From contig JAHFVB010000047.1 in assembly GCA_023264755.1 (NCBI GenBank), positions 1 through 14,850 of the forward strand: a stretch of DNA of 14,850 bases. Reading direction: 5' to 3'. Below are positions 1 to 6,592 of this stretch, piece after piece (the first letter of the stretch is position 1; each line of letters starts with the position of its first letter). Source of the DNA: Mycobacterium sp. (GTDB lineage Bacteria > Actinomycetota > Actinomycetes > Mycobacteriales > Mycobacteriaceae). Both the position numbers and the translations under genes were made by a program. The notes beneath the pieces are model-generated. The model was not told where the DNA came from. It saw only the letters and a list, made by a program, of their open reading frames with translations, and did not search any database.

Positions 1-416
1 GGGGGTAGTTCGACACCGGCTGCGGCCAGGTCCTGCTCCGCCGTGCGAAAGAAGTTGCGGGCCCGGTCATCGCGCCCCCGGGTGGCCATCAACGCCGCCT
101 GGCTGACCAACTCGGGGCGAGCCACCATCAGTTCCTGAGCGAGGTAGGAGCCCATCGAGGTGGCCACCAGCCGGACGGGGCCGATCTTGAGCCGTTCGAT
201 CAGGTGCGCGGTGTCGGCCACCATCGTCTTGGTCATGAAACCGTGAGCGTCCTCGGTGGCGCCCACCCCGCGGTTGTCGAACGTGATGACCCGGTACCCG
301 GCAGCCAGAAAAGCCGGCGTCTGATGCAGCTGCCACGTACGTCCGACAACACCCTGACCTGCAATGAATAGCACCGGCGCGCCATCGCCGCGGTCATCGA
401 AAGCCAGCTCCACCAC
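1..416 (-). CDS. Alpha/beta hydrolase, C-terminal part cut off by window edge
   Basis: This is the N-terminal 138 residues of an alpha/beta-hydrolase-fold enzyme that continues beyond base 1. Reading the minus strand from GTG at 416 gives VVELAFDDRGDG, then an oxyanion-loop segment FIAGQG (17-22), the DNRGVGAT segment (47-54) typical of the fold, and the nucleophile elbow ATSMGS (85-90) with Ser87. The first elbow position is Ala rather than the usual Gly. An in-frame stop at 431-429 limits the start to GTG 416 or the adjacent GTG 413; I cannot decide between them. It begins 28 bp after the Lrp gene on the same strand, so the two are probably co-transcribed. Hydrolases of this group include meta-cleavage-product (C-C) hydrolases, enol-lactonases and esterases. 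A role in the neighbouring catabolic cluster is an inference. The acid and His of the triad lie outside the window. Confidence 0.85.
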   Translation of the reverse strand, partial: MVELAFDDRGDGAPVLFIAGQGVVGRTWQLHQTPAFLAAGYRVITFDNRGVGATEDAHGFMTKTMVADTAHLIERLKIGPVRLVATSMGSYLAQELMVARPELVSQAALMATRGRDDRARNFFRTAEQDLAAAGVELP

Positions 417-444
417 GCATGGACGGTACTACGCCGGCCACCGG

Positions 445-921
445 TCAGGGACCGGCGTCACCCAGCAGCTGGACGACGCGAAGGTCGACGAGCTCACGCA
501 TGACCAGTGAGGTGTTGGTACGGCGCACCCCGCGAATGCTCAGTACCTGGCCCGCGATGCGATAGAGGTCGTCGGCGTCGCGGGCCACCACCTGGATCAG
601 CAGGTCGGCTCCCCCGCTGAGGCCCAGCACTTCGACTACCTCCGGTATCTCACCCAGCGCGGTCGAGACCTGGCCCAACAAGCGCTGCTTGAGCCGGGCT
701 CGAAGGTAGGCCCGCATCGGATAGCCCAGCACCGCCGGGTCGATGCGGCGGTCGAACGACCGCAGCATGCCGTCCTGATCCCACTTGTTCAACCGGGCTT
801 GCACGGTGTTGCGCGACACCTTGGCCCGCTCAGCCAGGACGATCGCCGACGCGCGCGGGTCTCGGGCCAGCGCGGCGAGCAACCGGGCGTCGATCTGGTC
901 GGCGGTGGGCCTGGTTGTCAT
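445..921 (-). CDS. Lrp/AsnC-family transcriptional regulator
   Basis: This is a 158-aa regulator of the feast/famine (Lrp/AsnC) type. The N-terminal winged HTH covers about residues 7-55, with the recognition segment around AKVSRNTVQARLNKW (33-47). The RAM ligand-binding domain follows at about 68-145, with the glycine-containing effector loop LSGGADLLIQV (101-111). Such proteins bind DNA as multimers and respond to amino acids or related small molecules. I chose ATG 921 because GGAG at 933-930 stands 8 nt upstream. An in-frame GTG at 930 would add three residues but would overlap that Shine-Dalgarno sequence. The gene is divergent from the AceE-like gene at 1074 and precedes the alpha/beta hydrolase on its own strand. 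Lrp proteins commonly control themselves and the divergent neighbour, and an inverted repeat covers the probable -10 of this gene. The ligand is unknown. Confidence 0.93.
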   Translation of the reverse strand: MTTRPTADQIDARLLAALARDPRASAIVLAERAKVSRNTVQARLNKWDQDGMLRSFDRRIDPAVLGYPMRAYLRARLKQRLLGQVSTALGEIPEVVEVLGLSGGADLLIQVVARDADDLYRIAGQVLSIRGVRRTNTSLVMRELVDLRVVQLLGDAGP

Positions 922-1073
922 CTTGCCCACTCCGAGCGGTCTCGCTGGTTCAGCATGAGTGCATTATGCACACGCTCTGTCGAGGTAGTTGCGCGCTGGA
1001 CCGAGTAATGCTGCACTCGGTTGGCATTCTGCCCAACGCAGCTGATTTGGCTCCCCGCTAGGAAGTAGCGCAC
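922..1073. promoter_or_regulatory. Divergent control region between lrp-like and aceE-like genes
   Basis: This stretch of about 150 bp separates two divergent genes and holds three inverted repeats: GTGCAT-T-ATGCAC at 959-971, CCGAGT-N8-ACTCGG at 1001-1020, and TTGG-N8-CCAA at 1021-1036. On the minus strand the sequence CATAAT (968-963), one base from the -10 consensus, sits inside the first repeat, so a protein bound there would block the lrp-like promoter. The motif GAGTGCA occurs in the first repeat and, on the opposite strand, in the second. This suggests repeated half-sites for the Lrp-type protein. The plus-strand promoter is less clear. AGGAAG at 1060-1065 is the Shine-Dalgarno sequence for the gene at 1074. 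Assignment to the Lrp protein is inference from adjacency. Confidence 0.6.
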
Positions 1074-3404
1074 ATGACCACCACCGGCCAGGTCGCAGGC
1101 AGGCCGTCCGAAGTGGACGGCGTGGAACCGCTGGAACGCATCGCCGAACGGGTGCTGTGGTTGTCGACCGCGATCGTGCATCACGCCAACAACGTTCGGC
1201 CCAATCCCAGCGGCATGAAGGTGGGCGGGCACCAGGCGTCGTGCGCCTCCATGGTCTCGATCATGACGTCGCTGTACCTCGAGCAACTCGCCGCCGGAGA
1301 CCGAGTGTCGGTCAAACCACACGCCTCCCCGGTGCTGCACGCCATCAACTACCTGCTCGGGTTCCTCGACGAGAAGTACCTGACGACGTTGCGCGAGTAC
1401 GGCGGACTGCAGAGCTATCCGAGCCGGTCCAAGGATCCCGATCCCGTCGACTACTCGACCGGATCGGTGGGCATCGGGGCGACCGCACCGATCTGGGGGG
1501 CCGTCGCGCGACGCTACGTCGACACCACGTTGACGTCCACGGGTACCGGACGGCAGTACTCACTGCTCGGTGATGCCGAGCTCGACGAGGGGGCGGTATG
1601 GGAGGCGATCCTCGATCCCGCCGTGCAGGAGCTGGGCGAAGTCGTGTGGATCGTCGACATGAACCGCCAGTCACTGGACCGGGTGGTGCCCAACATCGCG
1701 GCGGGCCGGGTGGCGACGATGTTCGCCGCGGCCGGCTGGCAAGTCATCGACGTCAAGTTCGGCACGTTGCTCGAGGAACTGTTCACCAGGCCCGGCGGGG
1801 CGCAGCTCCGGCAACGCATCCTGGATATGCCCAATCCGGAATATCAGCGGCTGCTCCGCTGCGACGCCGAGCAGATGCGGGCCCGGCTGCCTGGAGCGGG
1901 ACCGGACGCCGCGGCGCTGAGTGAGCTGATCGACGGGCTCGACGACGAGACGCTGATTCGGGCCATCGCCAATCTGGGCGGCCATGACCTGGCCTCGTTG
2001 CGGGCCGCCTTCGCCCAGCTCGACGACACCCGGCCCACGGTCATCCTGGCCTACACCATCAAGGGTTGGCGGCTACCGACCCAGGGGCATCCCCAGAACC
2101 ACTCGGCGCTGCTCACCGTCGAGCAGTTCGCCGAACTGGGCGCCGCCCTCGGCAACGACCCAGCCCACCCGTGGAGCCGCTTCGACGTCACCAGTCCGGC
2201 CGGTTTGCGGTGTGCCGCCGCCGCCGAAAGACTCACGCGTCCAACACAATCCAGCGTCGCACCGCCAACCGTGCCCACCGAGATCGGGCGCACCCCGCAG
2301 GCCGTCACCACCACCCAGGCGGCGCTGGGCCGCACGCTGCTCGACCTCACCCGCGAAGCGCCCGAGGTGGCCAAGCGCGTCGTGACCGTCAGCCCCGACG
2401 TCAGTTCCAGCACCAACTTGGCCGGCTGGCTCAACAAGGTCGGGGTGTGGTCCCCGGCGGAGCGGCGCAACTGGTTCGACGACGACCCGGAGACCATCAT
2501 GCATTGGCGCGAGAAGCCGACGGGCCAGCACATGGAGCTCGGCATCGCCGAGACCAACCTGGTGGGGCTGATCGGGGAGCTCGGCGCCACCTGGAGTAGG
2601 TGGGGCCAACCGCTGTTCCCCATCGGGGTGCTCTACGACCCCTTCGTCGAACGCGCGCTCGAACCGTGGTCGTTCGGGATCTACGCCGGCGGTCAGTCGA
2701 TCCTGGTCGGAACCCCCTCCGGGGTGACGTTGGCGGCCGAGGGCGGCGCGCACCAATCCGTGAAGACCCCCTCGATCGGGTTGGAGCAGCCGGGCTGCGT
2801 CAGCTACGAGCCGGCCTTCGCCGCCGAAGTCGAATGGACGCTGCTGCACTGCATGTCGCAGCTCGGCCGCCCCGACGGCAAGTCGGCCTACCTGCGACTG
2901 TCGACCAGACCCGTGGCCCAAGACTTGGCGGGTATGCCCACCGACCCCGCTGCGCGGGAGCGCCGCAGGCAGCACGTGATTGCCGGCGCCTACACGCTGC
3001 GCTCACACCCTCACCCAGCCACCACGATCGTGGCCATGGGCGCCATGGTCACCGAAGCCCTGCAGGCCGCCGATCGGCTGGCCCAACTCGACATCGCCAC
3101 CGAAGTGGTCTGCGTGACCAGTCCGGGGCTGTTGTTCGCGGCGATGCAGGCCCGCAACGGGCTCGGCTCGGCACCCTCGTGGATCCTGGACCAGGTGTTC
3201 CCCGCCGACCGCGCGGCCCCCATGGTGACCGTGCTCGACGGGCACCCCCACACCCTGGCCTTCCTGCCGTCGCTCAACCGGGTCCCGGTGAAGTCGCTGG
3301 GCGTCAGCACCTTTGGCCAAGCCGGAGCCCTCGACGCCATCTACCGACACCACGGCATCGACACCGATGCCATCGTGCGCGCCGCGCTCGACCTGAGCAC
3401 CTAG
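1074..3404 (+). CDS. AceE-like thiamine-diphosphate 2-oxoacid dehydrogenase E1 (transketolase superfamily)
   Basis: This 776-aa protein aligns by eye with homodimeric pyruvate dehydrogenase E1 (AceE) along its length. N-terminal domain landmarks are MKVGGHQAS (48-56), KPHASP (81-86), GLQSYPS (111-117) and the diphosphate/metal motif GDAELDE (166-172) ending at Asn197. The pyrimidine-binding domain (about 412-610) holds GQHMELGIAETN (484-495), in which Glu492 matches the glutamate that activates the cofactor, and GGAHQS (557-562). A transketolase-like C-terminal domain follows. It is shorter than typical AceE (about 890-930 aa), and the usual GDG reads GDA. The family decarboxylates a 2-oxoacid and normally passes the acyl group to an E2 lipoyl protein; none is encoded here. 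The ATG at 1074 has AGGAAG 8 nt upstream. Divergence from an Lrp-type gene recalls mdeR/mdeB, where MdeB acts on 2-oxobutyrate; substrate here is unproven. Confidence 0.85.
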   Translation: MTTTGQVAGRPSEVDGVEPLERIAERVLWLSTAIVHHANNVRPNPSGMKVGGHQASCASMVSIMTSLYLEQLAAGDRVSVKPHASPVLHAINYLLGFLDEKYLTTLREYGGLQSYPSRSKDPDPVDYSTGSVGIGATAPIWGAVARRYVDTTLTSTGTGRQYSLLGDAELDEGAVWEAILDPAVQELGEVVWIVDMNRQSLDRVVPNIAAGRVATMFAAAGWQVIDVKFGTLLEELFTRPGGAQLRQRILDMPNPEYQRLLRCDAEQMRARLPGAGPDAAALSELIDGLDDETLIRAIANLGGHDLASLRAAFAQLDDTRPTVILAYTIKGWRLPTQGHPQNHSALLTVEQFAELGAALGNDPAHPWSRFDVTSPAGLRCAAAAERLTRPTQSSVAPPTVPTEIGRTPQAVTTTQAALGRTLLDLTREAPEVAKRVVTVSPDVSSSTNLAGWLNKVGVWSPAERRNWFDDDPETIMHWREKPTGQHMELGIAETNLVGLIGELGATWSRWGQPLFPIGVLYDPFVERALEPWSFGIYAGGQSILVGTPSGVTLAAEGGAHQSVKTPSIGLEQPGCVSYEPAFAAEVEWTLLHCMSQLGRPDGKSAYLRLSTRPVAQDLAGMPTDPAARERRRQHVIAGAYTLRSHPHPATTIVAMGAMVTEALQAADRLAQLDIATEVVCVTSPGLLFAAMQARNGLGSAPSWILDQVFPADRAAPMVTVLDGHPHTLAFLPSLNRVPVKSLGVSTFGQAGALDAIYRHHGIDTDAIVRAALDLST

Positions 3405-3475
3405 CCACTCGGCCACCCGCTACGCTTCTGTCACCAGCTCGTGGCGTGCCTGACTCGCCTCGAACGGGAAGGCAG

Positions 3476-4777
3476 GTGGTCACGTTGCCGCGTCCGTGGC
3501 TGGCCGAGCTCAGACCCGTCGTCGAGCAGTCCTTTCCCAATGCCTCGGTGTTGCGGGCGCGGGCCGAGGAACTGGCGGTTCTGCTGGGCCCCGGGCCCAC
3601 TGGCTGGGCCGTGGAGCTAGGCGCCTTCATGACCGCCCGCGTCACCGCGGCGATCCCGGAGTTGGCGGTCGACGCGATCGCGGCCGAGATACACAAGGGC
3701 TGTGAAGCCGTCGCACTGGGCAGCCTCGCGGCGTTGGCGCGCGACACCGACGTGACCTTCGCTGCGATGCCGGAGGTGCTGTCGGGTCCGATGGAGGTGG
3801 TGGCGCGCGGCATCGGCATCGAGCACATGCTGCGCAGCATCCACGTCGCACACGCCGCGGCCGCCGAGGTCATGCTCGACGCCGCCGAACGGATGATCCC
3901 CGAGCCGCAACGCTTCACCGAACTGCGGCGCATCAGCGAGGTCCTCTTCGGCATCGTCGACTTCTTGACCGAACGCATGGCCGGTGAGTACACCCGTGCG
4001 CAGGAAGCGTGGTTGACCAGTTCGGTGGCCTTGCGCATGGAACTCGTCGAGGAGTTGCTCGGCGGAGCGGCCGTTCCACCGGATCGGGCGACCCGGGTGC
4101 TGGGTTACGACTTGAGCCGCTGGCACTTGGCCGTGATCGCCTGGACCGGCGGCTCCGCGCCCGCCGACCCGACCCAGCTGCAGACCACCGCGGCCGACGC
4201 GTTGACCGCCGCGGGCTGCGTGTCCAGGCTGGTGCTGCCCGTGGGCGCCACCGAGGTGTGGGCCTGGGGGTCGCGCACGGCCCACCCCCCGGAACTATTC
4301 GGCGCCCCCACCCCGCCGGCGGGCGTACGGATCTCGACCGGACTGGCCGCGGCCGGCGTCGAGGGTTTCCGCCGCAGTCACCAGCAGGCGGCTCACGCGG
4401 CTCGCGTCGGTGCGCTGTCGACCCGTGAGGACTGGTTGTTTCGCTACGAAGACCTCGACATCGTCGCGATGCTCAGCGCCGATCTGCCGGCCGCACGCGA
4501 ATTCGTCACCCGTGAGCTCGGCGCACTGGCCGGCCCCGGCGAATCCGTCGCCACGGTCCGGCACACGCTCAAGTGCTACCTCGACCGCGATCGCAGTCTC
4601 GCGCGCACGGCAGCCGAGCTCCACGTGGCCCGCAATACCGTCGCCTACCGGGTACAGCGGGCCGAGCAGCTGCGCGGACGTCCCGCGACCGAACGCCGCC
4701 TGCAGCTGCACGCCGCGCTCACCCTCGCCGACGAGCTCGCCGAAGCGGTGCTCCCACCCGAACCACGATTGGACTGA
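3476..4777 (+). CDS. PucR-family transcriptional regulator (CdaR/PucR helix-turn-helix)
   Basis: This is a 433-aa regulator with the PucR/CdaR layout: an N-terminal all-alpha sensor-like region (about 1-175), a degenerate GGDEF-like middle region (about 205-330), and a C-terminal PucR HTH (about 360-418) with TLKCYLDRDRSLARTAAELH and ARNTVAYRVQRAEQL. The family contains ligand-responsive activators of purine, amino-acid, polyketide or aromatic catabolic genes. GTG 3476 is preceded by GGGAAGG (3466-3472), which is rather close. An alternative TTG at 3485 has AGGTGG (3474-3479) five bases upstream, so the start is uncertain by three codons. The open frame extends far upstream only because it is a shadow of the preceding gene. 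It lies 71 bp after the AceE-like gene and 109 bp before the FAH-VOC-monooxygenase genes on the same strand, which it probably controls. The inducer is unknown. Confidence 0.9.
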   Translation: MVTLPRPWLAELRPVVEQSFPNASVLRARAEELAVLLGPGPTGWAVELGAFMTARVTAAIPELAVDAIAAEIHKGCEAVALGSLAALARDTDVTFAAMPEVLSGPMEVVARGIGIEHMLRSIHVAHAAAAEVMLDAAERMIPEPQRFTELRRISEVLFGIVDFLTERMAGEYTRAQEAWLTSSVALRMELVEELLGGAAVPPDRATRVLGYDLSRWHLAVIAWTGGSAPADPTQLQTTAADALTAAGCVSRLVLPVGATEVWAWGSRTAHPPELFGAPTPPAGVRISTGLAAAGVEGFRRSHQQAAHAARVGALSTREDWLFRYEDLDIVAMLSADLPAAREFVTRELGALAGPGESVATVRHTLKCYLDRDRSLARTAAELHVARNTVAYRVQRAEQLRGRPATERRLQLHAALTLADELAEAVLPPEPRLD

Positions 4778-4850
4778 AGTCCAAAACGACTACGCACATT
4801 CGGGGCTCCGATACAAGCTCGCGGAGGGCGTGAGGCAGTTCACTGGGCCA

Positions 4851-4871
4851 TGCACCGTCGAACGACGTGCA
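4851..4871. repeat. Inverted repeat upstream of the FAH-family gene, candidate PucR operator
   Basis: TGCAC-N11-GTGCA forms a perfect 5-bp inverted repeat centred on 4861. An inner CGTCG-AA-CGACG repeat (4855/4856-4867) is offset by one base, so an RNA copy could also fold into a stem with one bulged C. It lies 15 bp before the GTG start at 4887 and just ahead of the GGAG Shine-Dalgarno sequence (4876-4879). It is the only marked symmetry in the 109-bp gap between the pucR-like gene and the presumed catabolic operon. It could be a PucR operator or an mRNA hairpin; the sequence alone does not decide. Confidence 0.4.
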
Positions 4872-4886
4872 GATCGGAGCTCGCCC

Positions 4887-5858
4887 GTGGTCGTCCAGCT
4901 CGTCCGCTATCGAAACGACGGCCGTGACAACGGCCATGCGGCCTGGGGCGTCCTCACGGGCGACACGATCTCGCCCCTGAACGGGCAGTACGAGCGCACC
5001 GCCGACCTGATCGAGCGCGGCCAGGCCGACTGGACGGCGGCGGCTTCGAAACCGGGCAGCGTCCCCTTCTCCGACGTCGAGCCGCTCTCGCCGATCACCA
5101 CGCCCTGCCGGGTGATGTGTCAGGGCGCCAACTACCGCCAGCACGCCATCGAATCCGGCATGAACCCTGACGAGCGCGCCTTCAACCTCTTCTTCGACAA
5201 GACCGATGCCGCCGTCACCGGACCGCACTCGGAGGTGATCCGCCCCGCCCACGTCACGCTTCTGGACTACGAGATCGAGTTGGCCCTGGTGATGCGTCAA
5301 CAGGTCGACGCGCCCACCACGATCACCGTCGCCGACCTGCCCCAGTACGTCTTCGGCGTCACCATCGCCAACGACCTGTCCGCCCGCGACGTACAACTGC
5401 CTCAGGGCCAGTTCCTCAAGGGCAAGAGCTACCGCGGCTTCTGCCCACTCGGACCCATCCTCGCGATACTGGAACCCCAGGACTTCGCGCTGCTCGACGA
5501 CCTCGAGCTGCGACTGGAGGTCAACGGAGGCCTGCGGCAGACCGACAACACCGCGAACATGCTCTACCGCCCGGCCGAGACACTCACCGAACTGACCGAG
5601 TTCTGCAATCTGAGCCCCGGCGACGTGCTGCTCACCGGTACCCCCCACGGCTGTGTGGCCACCTCCCCTCCGGCGCTGGTGCGCCGGTTGGCCACCGCGC
5701 TGCTGCCCGAGGACAAGCTGTGGGCGGCCTTCGTCAAGACCAACAAGCGCAAGCCGTACTTGCAACCCGGCGATGTCATCACCGCCTCGATAAGGAATTC
5801 GACGGGTTCGCTCGACCTCGGCACCCAGCGCAACACCATTACCGCCCCCTCCACCTAG
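4887..5858 (+). CDS. Fumarylacetoacetate hydrolase (FAH) superfamily protein
   Basis: This 323-aa protein contains the FAH/HpcE-type catalytic domain. Visible signatures are CQGANYRQHAIESG (78-91), the metal-binding DYEIELALVM (127-136) with Glu129 and Glu131, and ANDLSARDVQ (161-170) with Asp163 as the third ligand. FLKGKSYRGFCPLGP (177-191) and LLTGTPHG (248-255) follow. Members hydrolyse or decarboxylate 2-oxoacid products of ring cleavage, such as fumarylpyruvate, acylpyruvates or 2-hydroxyhepta-2,4-dienedioate, using Mg or Mn in the cytosol. About 75 residues precede the conserved core. An insertion of roughly 25-30 residues separates GTPHG from LQPGDVI, where most members have a short link. 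GTG 4887 is supported by GGAG (4876-4879) seven bases upstream. It heads a probable three-gene operon with the VOC and FAD-monooxygenase genes. The exact substrate cannot be assigned. Confidence 0.9.
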   Translation: MVVQLVRYRNDGRDNGHAAWGVLTGDTISPLNGQYERTADLIERGQADWTAAASKPGSVPFSDVEPLSPITTPCRVMCQGANYRQHAIESGMNPDERAFNLFFDKTDAAVTGPHSEVIRPAHVTLLDYEIELALVMRQQVDAPTTITVADLPQYVFGVTIANDLSARDVQLPQGQFLKGKSYRGFCPLGPILAILEPQDFALLDDLELRLEVNGGLRQTDNTANMLYRPAETLTELTEFCNLSPGDVLLTGTPHGCVATSPPALVRRLATALLPEDKLWAAFVKTNKRKPYLQPGDVITASIRNSTGSLDLGTQRNTITAPST

Positions 5859-5899
5859 CCAAGGCCGAGCTAGTTTCGAGATTGTCAGAGGACAAGCCG

Positions 5900-6589
5900 A
5901 TGAGCGCAACGCCCAGTCCATTGCCGCCCGCTGCCACCCAGCCGCCCGACGGTGTCGCTTCGACACCGAAGCTCGACGAACTTCCCGATCGGGTGGTTCC
6001 CGAGTTCATCGCGCACTACGTCGTGAAGACCGCCCGAAGCGTCGAGATGATCGACTGGTACGCCAAGGTATTCGGGGCCCGAGTGGTTCACGAAGACGAG
6101 CGGATCGCCTTCCTCACCTGGGATCACGAAAGCCATCGGCTGGCGCTGATCAAGCTCCCGCCGCCACTGCGACATCTCTTTCCGCTGGCCCGGCTGCGAC
6201 GCAAGACCTACGGCATCGACCATCTCGCCTTGAGCTTCCCCGCACTGGAACAGCTGCTGTTGACCTACGAGCGGCTCAAGAAGGTGGGGATCACCCCGGT
6301 GTGGTCGATCAACCACGGTCCCACCACCAGCCTCTACTACGAGGATCCCGAGGGCATTCGGCTCGAGTTCCAGGTCGAGAACTTTCCCACCGCACAGCAG
6401 ACCGCCGAATACTTCAACAGCCCCGAGTTCGCCGACAACCCGATCGGCGTCAACATCGACCCCGACTATCTGCTCGAGCGGTTGCGGGCCGGCGCCGCTG
6501 ACACCGAGCTACTCAAACGTGGTGCCGGCACCCGGCCAGGCACCAAGCAGCGCGCGAACAAGCGCACCATTACCTGGAAGACGTTGTGA
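5900..6589 (+). CDS. VOC-fold protein, probable extradiol ring-cleavage dioxygenase
   Basis: This 229-aa protein belongs to the vicinal-oxygen-chelate superfamily, with two beta-alpha-beta modules at about 36-85 and 104-160. The full 2-His-1-carboxylate set appears to be present: His39 in FIAHYVVK, His108 in GIDHLALSF, and Glu156 in IRLEFQVEN. Spacing and the GPTTSLYYEDPEG segment (140-152) resemble biphenyl-2,3-diol 1,2-dioxygenase-like (type I extradiol) enzymes, which use Fe(II) and O2 to cleave catechols. It is one-domain size, shorter than the roughly 300-aa two-domain BphC enzymes. The first 30 residues are Pro-rich and probably disordered. ATG 5900 has AGAGGA (5887-5892) seven bases upstream. 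It starts 41 bp after the FAH gene and ends 3 bp before the monooxygenase. Glyoxalase-like or isomerase activity is possible, but the context favours ring cleavage. Confidence 0.85.
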   Translation: MSATPSPLPPAATQPPDGVASTPKLDELPDRVVPEFIAHYVVKTARSVEMIDWYAKVFGARVVHEDERIAFLTWDHESHRLALIKLPPPLRHLFPLARLRRKTYGIDHLALSFPALEQLLLTYERLKKVGITPVWSINHGPTTSLYYEDPEGIRLEFQVENFPTAQQTAEYFNSPEFADNPIGVNIDPDYLLERLRAGAADTELLKRGAGTRPGTKQRANKRTITWKTL

Positions 6590-6592
6590 CGC

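Noticed and set aside
955..1008. 17-codon frame in front of the AceE-like gene, a possible leader peptide.
   Set aside because: There is no good ribosome binding site, it overlaps the operator repeats, and it is short enough to arise by chance.
2600..3475. Upstream continuation of the PucR reading frame across the end of the AceE-like gene.
   Set aside because: It is an Arg/Pro-rich shadow of the 1074-3404 gene. The recognisable PucR protein begins only after 3476.
4719..5966. Long antisense frame opposite the FAH gene (415 codons).
   Set aside because: It is a typical high-GC antisense shadow with low-complexity Arg/Gly/Val composition and no family signature, while the plus strand has clear FAH motifs.
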